The notes under the pieces: model-generated
What the model saw: only the letters and a program-made list of their open reading frames with translations
Databases searched by the model: none
What the model was told of the DNA's origin: nothing
Part shown: positions 1 through 5,074 of the stretch, piece by piece
Numbering within the stretch: position 1 is the stretch's first letter
How the letters are laid out: each line of letters opens with the position of its first letter
Origin: an uncultured Spirochaetales bacterium
GTDB lineage: Bacteria; Spirochaetota; Spirochaetia; Sphaerochaetales; Sphaerochaetaceae
Assembly: GCA_934276695.1 (NCBI GenBank)
Contig: CAKQTF010000102.1
Span: 1 to 5,074, forward strand
DNA: 5,074 nt
Direction of reading: 5' to 3'
Position numbers and translations under genes: made by a program

Positions 1-453
1 AAATCAATCAGAGTAGAAGAGAATGGAAATATTGAACAATCAATGTCTTTTAAGAATATTCCATTTCTTGAAATAAACAATCAAGAATGGGAAGACAGCC
101 AATTCTATGCGGAACTGACAAGTAAGTTTATTATGATGATTTTCAAAAAGATTCATGACTCTGATGATTATTATTTTGCTGGTTTCTTCCTATGGAACAT
201 GCCAGAAAAAGACCTAGACAAAGCAAGTATAATATGGAAAGCGGCAAAAAAGCTTGTAATAGCTGGCGATTATGAGCATTTTCCAGGAGCGGTTGAAAGC
301 AAAGATATATATAATAGTATATCCCATGTTAGGCCTAAAGGCCAAAATGGCGAAGATCTCATGGAAACACCGCAGGGCACAAGAGAAAAGAAAAAGTGCT
401 TCTGGCTCAACAAAGATTATATAATTAAGGTTGTCAAGGAGAACTTCAGATGA
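1..453 (+). CDS. MutH/Sau3AI-type restriction endonuclease, C-terminal part (5' end outside window)
   Basis: The reading frame is open from base 1, and the first ATG (43) has no ribosome binding site, so this is the last ~150 residues of a longer protein. The C-terminus carries the block HVRPKGQNGEDLMETPQG followed by KKKCFWLNKDYI, which I recognise as the end of the MutH/Sau3AI family. Upstream, an EWEDS segment and the FIMMIFKK strand also fit that fold. Sau3AI itself cuts at GATC and has two MutH-like domains, the N-terminal one catalytic and the C-terminal one a non-catalytic DNA-binding copy. The visible part would match the C-terminal domain. The catalytic Asp/Glu/Lys cluster is not in the window, so activity and specificity cannot be judged. 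A partner methyltransferase would be expected to the left. GC is about 35%, lower than the neighbouring operon, which suggests horizontal acquisition. The gene converges on the hydrolase gene and overlaps it by 8 bases. Family assignment is fairly sure; GATC specificity is inference. Confidence 0.82.
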   Translation, partial: KSIRVEENGNIEQSMSFKNIPFLEINNQEWEDSQFYAELTSKFIMMIFKKIHDSDDYYFAGFFLWNMPEKDLDKASIIWKAAKKLVIAGDYEHFPGAVESKDIYNSISHVRPKGQNGEDLMETPQGTREKKKCFWLNKDYIIKVVKENFR

Positions 454-1180
454 TATATGTCCTGCCACACTCTGCTAGCTGTACATCACCTGAATATTGC
501 TTTCTGACTTCCTCAAGAAGGTCATCATTGTCTCCATAGCATGGCAGGTGGACAAGAAGAGCCCTGTCTGGACGTGATATTCCAAGAAAAGAAGCTGTCT
601 CATACCCATTCATATGTCCAAATGGCCTTCCGCTACCATATCTATCATATATTGAGCACTCAGCAAGCATTAGATCCACATGAGGTATCATTGATGCTAT
701 AGCAGCAGAGAAAGCCGTATCAGCACTATAGAAGACAGAGCCTGAGCTGCTCTTTATGAGGTAGCCAAAGCATATGCATTCATGATCCATCCTGTATGGT
801 GTGACGGAGAATGGCCCTATGGCGAATTCCTCATTGTCATGGACTATGCTGAAAACAGCACTGCCACGGCATTCAAGCCGGCTCTTGAGCCATGGTATTT
901 CCGGACCATACACAGCAAGAGGCGGCAATGGCCTGCCAAGCTGAATTGATATGAGTCGTCCGAATGCAGCCATCTCAGCATCAGCGATATGATCAGCATG
1001 CTCGTGGGAGATGAGCAGAGCAGATATATCGTCATGAGAGCATATGCCATCAAGCCCGGTAAGAAACCCAGAGCCTGCATCAATGGCAATACGGAAGCCA
1101 TCCTCCTCTATGAGAAATGAGCATGTGCCCTTTCTACCTCTGACAAAGCCGCCATATATCCCGATAGGTATCAGTGTCAT
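446..1180 (-). CDS. RNase Z-like metallo-beta-lactamase-fold hydrolase (YhfI-like)
   Basis: This 244-residue protein is a complete metallo-beta-lactamase-fold hydrolase. The metal-binding motif HEHADH is at residues 59-64 (ligands H59, H61, D63, H64). Further ligands expected from the RNase Z pattern are all present: H133 in MDHECICFGY, D154 in YSADT and H211 in LVHLPCYGD. H189 in GHMNGYETA matches the catalytic His. The gap between H133 and D154 is only about 20 residues, so the exosite arm that lets true tRNase Z grip tRNA is missing. That points to the short YhfI-like group, whose B. subtilis member is also about 244 residues and has been described as a phosphodiesterase. There is no signal peptide, so it is probably cytosolic. 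The ATG overlaps the stop of the upstream ATPase gene (ATGA), with GGAGGAG just ahead, which fixes the start and suggests translational coupling. It is the last gene of the operon. The fold is certain; the substrate is unknown. Confidence 0.9.
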   Translation of the reverse strand: MTLIPIGIYGGFVRGRKGTCSFLIEEDGFRIAIDAGSGFLTGLDGICSHDDISALLISHEHADHIADAEMAAFGRLISIQLGRPLPPLAVYGPEIPWLKSRLECRGSAVFSIVHDNEEFAIGPFSVTPYRMDHECICFGYLIKSSSGSVFYSADTAFSAAIASMIPHVDLMLAECSIYDRYGSGRPFGHMNGYETASFLGISRPDRALLVHLPCYGDNDDLLEEVRKQYSGDVQLAECGRTYII

Positions 1181-1956
1181 GTCTCCTCCATGAATCCGGA
1201 AGCCCTGACAAGAAGCGATGCATATTCAGTCTTAGGACTGCTTATAACAGATTCAGAATCACCTTCCTCAACAATACGCCCATCCTTCATTACGATTATC
1301 CTGTCCGATACATATCTCACAATGCCTATATCATGGCTTATGAATATCATTGAAGTGGAAAACTCCTTCTTCAGGGACAGCAGAAGGTTGAGTATCTGTG
1401 CCTGCAGTGATACATCAAGGGAGGATGTGCATTCGTCAGATATAAGCACCTTAGGCTCAAGCAGCAATGCTCTAGCTATTGCGATTCTCTGCAGCTGACC
1501 TCCGGAAAATGCAGATGGATACCTGGAAAGAGTCTTCTCTGGATCAAGCCCCACTCTCTCAAGCATATCAGAGATGCGTCTCTCAATCTCATTCTCTTCC
1601 ATCTGCGGGTAATTGATCAGCAGTGGCTCAGACAGGATTCTCCTGACTCTGAAATACGGATTCATCGATCCTTTCGGAGACTGGAATATGAACTGCACGT
1701 TACGCCTGTATTCCTTCCTCTCCTCTCCTTTCATCTTCGCTATGTCATGGCCAAGGAAATACACATTGCCTTCCGTCGGAGATGCCAGGCCTCCTGCAAT
1801 ATCCGCAAGAGTGCTCTTACCGCTACCTGATTCGCCGACAATGCCGAGGATCTCATTCTCCCCAAGAGAGAATGACACCCTGTCCAGGGCCCTGAATTCC
1901 TTTCCGCCTTTTATCCTGAACTTCTTTGTAATAGCTGCAGCCTCAAGAACCATCAT
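1177..1956 (-). CDS. dppF: Peptide-type ABC transporter ATP-binding protein, DppF/OppF position, short form
   Basis: This is a complete ABC ATPase of 259 residues that powers import through the adjacent permeases. Walker A is GESGSGKS (41-48), the Q-loop is Q92, the signature is FSGGQLQR (150-157), Walker B ends in D174-E175 and the switch His is H208 in ISHD. The segment after Walker B, CTSSLDVSLQAQILNLL, is characteristic of the OppF/DppF branch; Cys176 replaces the more usual Pro. The chain stops soon after the nucleotide-binding domain, about 60 residues shorter than typical DppF, so it lacks the oligopeptide C-terminal extension, as in NikE-like proteins. An upstream in-frame ATG (1980) exists, but I chose 1956 because AAAGGAG lies 5 bases ahead of it and it forms an ATGA overlap with the preceding stop. 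ATG 1953 is also possible. The symbol marks the family position only; the substrate (dipeptide, oligopeptide, metal chelate or other) cannot be read from it. Confidence 0.93.
   Translation of the reverse strand: MMVLEAAAITKKFRIKGGKEFRALDRVSFSLGENEILGIVGESGSGKSTLADIAGGLASPTEGNVYFLGHDIAKMKGEERKEYRRNVQFIFQSPKGSMNPYFRVRRILSEPLLINYPQMEENEIERRISDMLERVGLDPEKTLSRYPSAFSGGQLQRIAIARALLLEPKVLISDECTSSLDVSLQAQILNLLLSLKKEFSTSMIFISHDIGIVRYVSDRIIVMKDGRIVEEGDSESVISSPKTEYASLLVRASGFMEET
1183..1189 (-). promoter_or_regulatory. Ribosome binding site of the hydrolase gene
   Basis: Reads GGAGGAG on the minus strand, a few bases ahead of the ATG at 1180. It lies inside the last codons of the upstream ATPase gene, so hydrolase translation is likely tied to that of the transporter. 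Confidence 0.8.
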
Positions 1957-2915
1957 AGAAGCTCCTTTGCTCTTATGCATCTGACGCTGTGCGTATCTGA
2001 AAGCCTGAGAGACTTGTCACACTTCATGCACTCAGCTATGCAGAAAGGGCATCTTGATGCAAATGAGCAGCCATCCGTAAGCCTGTCTTCCTCTTTCATG
2101 TATCCCATGATCTCCTCAAGAGGCTTTGCCTTATCAATAGAGACGGATGGGGTAAGCGAGATCAGGGCTTTCGTGTAAGGATGCGCAGCTGATGAGAAGA
2201 TATCGCTGGCTGTGCCTGTCTCGACCACCCTCCCAGAATAGAATACAGCAATCTTATCCGCTATCCTCTTAACGAGCATCAGATCATGGCTGACAATTAT
2301 CAGAGCCAGATGCTTCTCTTCCACAAGAGACAGGTAAAGATCTGCAACCTGCTTCTGTATTATGCGGTCCAGCGCACTTGTAGGCTCATCTGTGATCAGT
2401 ATTGATGGATCCATCATAAGCGCAGAGGCTATATTCACCCTCTGTATCATACCGCCTGAAAGCTCTGAAGGATATGACGAGAGAACCCTGCCTGCATCCT
2501 CAATGCCGACTCTGACAAGAAGCTCCGCTGCCTTATTCTCAGCGTCCCTTCTGCTCCCTCGTCCATGAAAGGCAATATAGCCATCTGTCATCTGGTCAGA
2601 GATGCGGAGAAGAGGATGAAGATAGTTTATTGTATTCTGAGGAACAAAGCCTACTGAGGAGCCAAGCAGATGGCGCTTCTCACGTTCTTTGAGACTGTAT
2701 ATGTCATAGCCATTTAGCATGACAGATCCCTCTGTCTTCTCAGTATCATCAGGAAGAATCCCAAGGACAGATTTCAGAGTCATCGTCTTACCGCTTCCTG
2801 ACTCGCCTATGAATGCAACAGTCTCATGGGATGATACAGATATGCTTACATCCCTAAGAAGATACGATCCGCAGCTTCTTACAGTAAGCCCGGATACTTC
2901 AAGAAGCCTATTCAT
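1953..2915 (-). CDS. dppD: Peptide-type ABC transporter ATP-binding protein, DppD/OppD position
   Basis: This complete 320-residue ABC ATPase pairs with the downstream short ATPase. Walker A is GESGSGKT (37-44), the Q-loop is Q93 in GFVPQN, the signature is LSGGMIQR (152-159), Walker B is ILITDE (172-177), the D-loop is SALD (180-183) and the switch His is H210. After residue ~243 comes the oligopeptide-transporter C-terminal extension, beginning with AHPYTKALI. Its cysteine motif has C283, C289, C296 and C313, the pattern linked to an iron-sulfur cluster in DppD-type proteins, plus two extra cysteines, C292 and C299. The frame is open up to an ATG at 2996, but those 27 residues have no homology-like content and lie inside the permease gene. 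I chose 2915 because GGGAGGAG sits 2-10 bases upstream and the sequence then begins MNRLLEVSGLTV, the normal start of this family. The gene overlaps the permease end by 8 bases. The symbol gives family position, not proven substrate. Confidence 0.94.
   Translation of the reverse strand: MNRLLEVSGLTVRSCGSYLLRDVSISVSSHETVAFIGESGSGKTMTLKSVLGILPDDTEKTEGSVMLNGYDIYSLKEREKRHLLGSSVGFVPQNTINYLHPLLRISDQMTDGYIAFHGRGSRRDAENKAAELLVRVGIEDAGRVLSSYPSELSGGMIQRVNIASALMMDPSILITDEPTSALDRIIQKQVADLYLSLVEEKHLALIIVSHDLMLVKRIADKIAVFYSGRVVETGTASDIFSSAAHPYTKALISLTPSVSIDKAKPLEEIMGYMKEEDRLTDGCSFASRCPFCIAECMKCDKSLRLSDTHSVRCIRAKELL
1962..1968 (-). promoter_or_regulatory. Ribosome binding site deciding the start of the DppF-type ATPase
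   Basis: Reads AAAGGAG on the minus strand, 5 bases before ATG 1956 and 8 before ATG 1953. It lies downstream of the alternative ATG at 1980, so it rules against that longer start. It is embedded in the last codons of the DppD-type gene. Confidence 0.8.
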
Positions 2916-3723
2916 CACTCCTCCCTGCCGGCAGCAGATCATTGATCCCATCGCCAAGAAGCGAGAAGCCGAGCACTGCCACAGCCAGCACAGCACCTGG
3001 CCAGAATGCCTGGTAGGGCTCCATCAGGACATATCCTTTCGCTTCAGAGAGCATAAGGCCAAGGCTTGCTCCTGGAGGCTGTATACCAAGCCCCAGGAAA
3101 GAAAGGGAGGACTCAGTGAGTATCGCAGCCCCGATTGATGCTGAGAGCTGCGTGATAAGACGTGAGAGTATATCCGGAAGCATATAGCATACAACAAGCC
3201 TTATTCCCCTCGCTCCATAGCTTTCCGCCGCTTTTATATACAGCTTCTTCTTATTCTCAAGGATCATCGAATATGAGAGCCTGCCAAAGACAGGCACCAT
3301 GAATACTGATATGGCAATCGCAGCATTGATCACACCCTTTCCGAGAACAGCGGAGAGCACTATTGCAGAAAGGATCCCCGGGAATGCCATCAGAGCATCT
3401 ATGAATCGCATTATGACAGCCTCAAGGAAAGACGGCAGAAGAGCCGCAGCACTCCCGAGTGCAACACCGCCAGCTGCACCGATAAGGACAGATGAGACAC
3501 TCACGGATAACGCGCTCCTTGTAGCCACAAGGATACGTGAGAATATATCACGGCCGAAATGGTCTGTGCCAAGCAGATGATCTGATGAGGGAGGTGCAAA
3601 CCTGTTCTTTATGCTCATCTCATCTATCGGATATGGCAGATATACAAAAGACATCACTGAAAGAACCAGAATAAATGAAACGAGGATGATGCCTATGACC
3701 AGAGATCCGCTTCTCTTCTTCAT
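2908..3723 (-). CDS. dppC: Peptide-type ABC transporter permease, DppC/OppC family
   Basis: This 271-residue integral membrane protein forms half of the translocation channel. It has an N-terminal membrane helix (about 7-30), then the DppC-type entry motif HLLGTDHFGRDIFSRIL (49-65) and further hydrophobic helices. The EAA loop that docks on the ATPase is YIKAAESYGARGIR and following (about 162-183). The family block TESSLSFLGLGIQPPGAS (203-220) is followed by the conserved end region with WPG and LLGDGINDLLP. Length is slightly below the usual ~280-300, mainly because of a short N-terminus; nothing essential is missing. The EAA loop ends YMLP rather than the common H-x-LPN form. The ATG overlaps the stop of the upstream permease gene (ATGA), and AAGGGGG lies 7 bases ahead, which settles the start. 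The protein should pair with the DppB-type permease to make the heterodimeric pore. Confidence 0.95.
   Translation of the reverse strand: MKKRSGSLVIGIILVSFILVLSVMSFVYLPYPIDEMSIKNRFAPPSSDHLLGTDHFGRDIFSRILVATRSALSVSVSSVLIGAAGGVALGSAAALLPSFLEAVIMRFIDALMAFPGILSAIVLSAVLGKGVINAAIAISVFMVPVFGRLSYSMILENKKKLYIKAAESYGARGIRLVVCYMLPDILSRLITQLSASIGAAILTESSLSFLGLGIQPPGASLGLMLSEAKGYVLMEPYQAFWPGAVLAVAVLGFSLLGDGINDLLPAGRSDE
2918..2925 (-). promoter_or_regulatory. Ribosome binding site deciding the start of the DppD-type ATPase
   Basis: Reads GGGAGGAG on the minus strand just ahead of ATG 2915. It sits in the codons for the last residues of the DppC-type permease and supports the 320-residue form over an extension to 2996. 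Confidence 0.85.
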
Positions 3724-4679
3724 TTCAGATCCCCCTTGCCTCTTCTGATCAGAGGATCAGCTATTGCCACAGCGATATCAGTGATGAAATTCATGAGTAC
3801 AACCATTGTTGTTATGAATATGACAATGCCCTGCAGCAGTGCTATATCCCTCTGCTCAACAGATACAATCAGAAGCCTTCCTATCCCTGGCAGTGAGAAT
3901 ACTGTCTCGACAATTGCTGTGCCGCCGAATAGCTTAGCAGCCTGATTTCCGATGACAGTGATCGGGGCAATGACTGCACTGCGCCCTGCATAATGTATGA
4001 GTGCTCTCCGTCTTGAGATTCCTTTTATCCTTGCAGCAAGCATGTAATCCTCTTTCAGTGTCTTGACTATAGAGGAACGGAACATCCTTGTCATGAGACC
4101 CAGTTCCCCAAGTGCAAGTATAACCGAAGGAAGTGTGATGCTCCTTATGAATTCAGAGAAGCCCTCAGCTGGAGATGCATAGCCATTCACAGGAAACCAT
4201 CCGAGCTTCCCGCAGAAGAAGATAAGAGCCAGGAGCGATATCCAGAAAGACGGCAGGGATGAGATAACCAGCACAGATGTCCTTATTATCCCATCTGCAG
4301 GCTTCCCTCTCTCTATTGAAGCGATCAGGCCAAGGATAAATGAAAGAAGGGATGCGATCAGTATAGAGAACAGTGCGACTGAGAATGTGACAGGAAGCCT
4401 GGATATGATCAGTGATATCACAGGGCTTCCATATATTGACGATTTTCCGAAGTCAAAGGCCAGTGCCCTGAAAAGCCATTCCAGATACCGTATATAAAGA
4501 GGCCTGTCAAGACCCATTGAGGCCCTGGCTGCATCAAGGCTATCCGCAGTCGCATCAAGCCCTAATGATATAGTCGCCTGATCGCCAGGCACAAGCTCAA
4601 GGGCGATGAATGTAATCAATGATACAAAGAAGAGCACTGCAAGCGCGCTCAGAAGCCTCTTTATTATATATCTAGCCAT
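3720..4679 (-). CDS. dppB: Peptide-type ABC transporter permease, DppB/OppB family
   Basis: This 319-residue integral membrane protein is the other half of the translocation channel. It opens with MARYIIKRLLSALAVLFFVS, the typical DppB N-terminus with a first helix at about 9-29, followed by ELVPGD (28-33) and MGLDRPLYIRYLEWL (55-69). Later helices lie near 98-120, 134-155, 183-200 and 280-302. The EAA loop is at 211-231 (DYMLAARIKGISRRRALIHY), and the family block VETVFSLPGIGRLL (257-270) and terminal DPLIRRG are present. Length is normal for the family. Only 6 bases separate its ATG from the stop codon of the binding-protein gene, and I see no GGAGG-like site ahead of it, unlike the other genes here. 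Initiation may depend on ribosomes finishing the upstream gene. The substrate is not deducible from this sequence. Confidence 0.95.
   Translation of the reverse strand: MARYIIKRLLSALAVLFFVSLITFIALELVPGDQATISLGLDATADSLDAARASMGLDRPLYIRYLEWLFRALAFDFGKSSIYGSPVISLIISRLPVTFSVALFSILIASLLSFILGLIASIERGKPADGIIRTSVLVISSLPSFWISLLALIFFCGKLGWFPVNGYASPAEGFSEFIRSITLPSVILALGELGLMTRMFRSSIVKTLKEDYMLAARIKGISRRRALIHYAGRSAVIAPITVIGNQAAKLFGGTAIVETVFSLPGIGRLLIVSVEQRDIALLQGIVIFITTMVVLMNFITDIAVAIADPLIRRGKGDLK
3731..3737 (-). promoter_or_regulatory. Ribosome binding site of the DppC-type permease
   Basis: Reads AAGGGGG on the minus strand, 7 bases before ATG 3723, within the final codons of the DppB-type gene. A purine-rich G run rather than the GGAGG used at the other junctions. 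Confidence 0.65.
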
Positions 4680-4685
4680 CTGACA

Positions 4686-5074
4686 CTATTTCAAGCGATA
4701 GACATCCTTCATCTGATATATGTTTATAGGATATGTAGTGAAGCCTTCTATCTGAGGCTTTGTAACATATATCTGAATAGGATCCTGTATATACAGAGCA
4801 GGGACGTCATTGGCAAGAATGCGCTCTATTTCCTGTATATACCCGGTTCTCTTATCCTCATCCAGCTCTGTCCTGTACTCTTCAAGCAGCATATCGACAT
4901 CTGGGTTCGAATAATTGAAATAGTTCTCCTTTCCGTCTGACTGGTATTTAACAAGCAGTGCATACGGATCCAGACGCCCTGTATGACCGACTACTGTCAG
5001 ATCATAATTGCGTCCTGAATAGACCTCACTGAGCCAGTATGCCCACTCCACGATATTCACATCGACATTTATCC
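4686..5074 (-). CDS. ABC transporter extracellular solute-binding protein, family 5 (DppA/OppA-like), C-terminal fragment
   Basis: The frame stays open to the right edge (residues INVDV precede the GTG at 5060), so this is the last ~128 residues of a protein that normally has about 500. The GTG is an internal valine, not a start. The text VEWAYWLSEVYSGRNYDLTV, then HTGRLDPYALL and FNYSNPDVDMLLEEYR, is the standard C-terminal lobe of SBP_bac_5 proteins. It is followed by IQEIERILANDVPALYI and a closing strand region. In that family the protein is secreted and lipid-anchored or periplasmic, catching peptides or other solutes for the permease pair. The signal peptide and most ligand-contacting residues are off the window, so the substrate is unknown. 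It is the most upstream operon gene visible; the promoter lies to the right. Confidence 0.93.
   Translation of the reverse strand, partial: INVDVNIVEWAYWLSEVYSGRNYDLTVVGHTGRLDPYALLVKYQSDGKENYFNYSNPDVDMLLEEYRTELDEDKRTGYIQEIERILANDVPALYIQDPIQIYVTKPQIEGFTTYPINIYQMKDVYRLK

Noticed and set aside
43..45. ATG as the true start of the restriction endonuclease gene
   Set aside because: The frame is open through base 1 with sensible residues, there is no ribosome binding site, and family proteins are much longer.
332..343. GGCC-TAAA-GGCC inverted repeat as a terminator for the minus-strand operon
   Set aside because: The stem is only 4 base pairs, does not extend, has no T run on either strand, and is explained by coding of the conserved RPKG segment.
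510..522. CTTC...GAAG small hairpin after the restriction gene
   Set aside because: A 4-base stem inside the hydrolase gene with no T run; chance level.
844..1101. Open frame opposite or offset to the hydrolase gene, and similar ones at 214-468, 1190-1498, 1613-1984, 2362-2568 and 3299-3580
   Set aside because: All lie in other frames of well-supported genes, lack ribosome binding sites and encode nothing recognisable.
446..1180. Reading the hydrolase as a true tRNase Z (rnz)
   Set aside because: It has the RNase Z ligand set but lacks the exosite arm between H133 and D154, and is too short for that enzyme.
1957..1980. A longer start for the DppF-type ATPase at ATG 1980
   Set aside because: The AAAGGAG site lies downstream of this ATG and points to 1956 or 1953; the extra residues are not family-like.
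2916..2996. An N-terminal extension of the DppD-type ATPase starting at ATG 2996
   Set aside because: The extra 27 residues do not look like the family, overlap the permease gene, and the strong ribosome binding site is just before 2915.
1..5074. CRISPR array, tRNA, insertion sequence or long repeats
   Set aside because: No regularly spaced repeats, no cloverleaf-like segment, no transposase coding and no terminal inverted repeats were seen on reading both strands.

Overview
This window looks like a bacterial (possibly archaeal) chromosome from an anaerobe-like, moderate-GC organism. The minus-strand operon sampled by hand is in the mid to high 40s % GC, with AGG/AGA arginine codons, frequent ATA isoleucine codons and strong GGAGG-type ribosome binding sites. 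This pattern fits some Clostridia/Firmicutes and some spirochaetes. The sequence alone does not settle the taxon, and I hold that placement loosely.

Layout. Positions 1-453 (plus strand) hold the 3' end of a MutH/Sau3AI-type restriction endonuclease gene whose beginning lies left of the window. From the right edge down to 446, everything is on the minus strand and reads as one tightly packed operon. In transcription order it holds the C-terminal end of a family-5 extracellular solute-binding protein (5074-4686), a DppB-type permease (4679-3720), a DppC-type permease (3723-2908), a DppD-type ATPase (2915-1953), a short DppF-type ATPase (1956-1177) and an RNase Z-like metallo-beta-lactamase-fold hydrolase (1180-446). 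Four consecutive junctions overlap by 4 or 8 bases, so the proteins are very probably translationally coupled.

How it works together. The binding protein captures a peptide or similar small solute outside the membrane and delivers it to the two-permease channel. The two ATPases drive import. The terminal hydrolase is cytosolic by appearance and shares the operon. It resembles the YhfI-like phosphodiesterase group rather than true tRNase Z. Its link to the transported solute is unknown.

The two transcription units meet tail to tail with an 8-base overlap at 446-453. At the same point base composition shifts from about 35% GC (hand count over 1-453) to the higher value of the operon, so the restriction gene looks like an acquired segment. 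There is no intergenic stretch over 300 bases, no RNA gene, CRISPR array or insertion sequence, and no recognisable promoter or intrinsic terminator. I do not see convincing evidence of a wholly new system. The points most worth a second look are the hydrolase-transporter linkage, the unequal ATPase pair with its cysteine-rich tail, and the restriction-gene junction.
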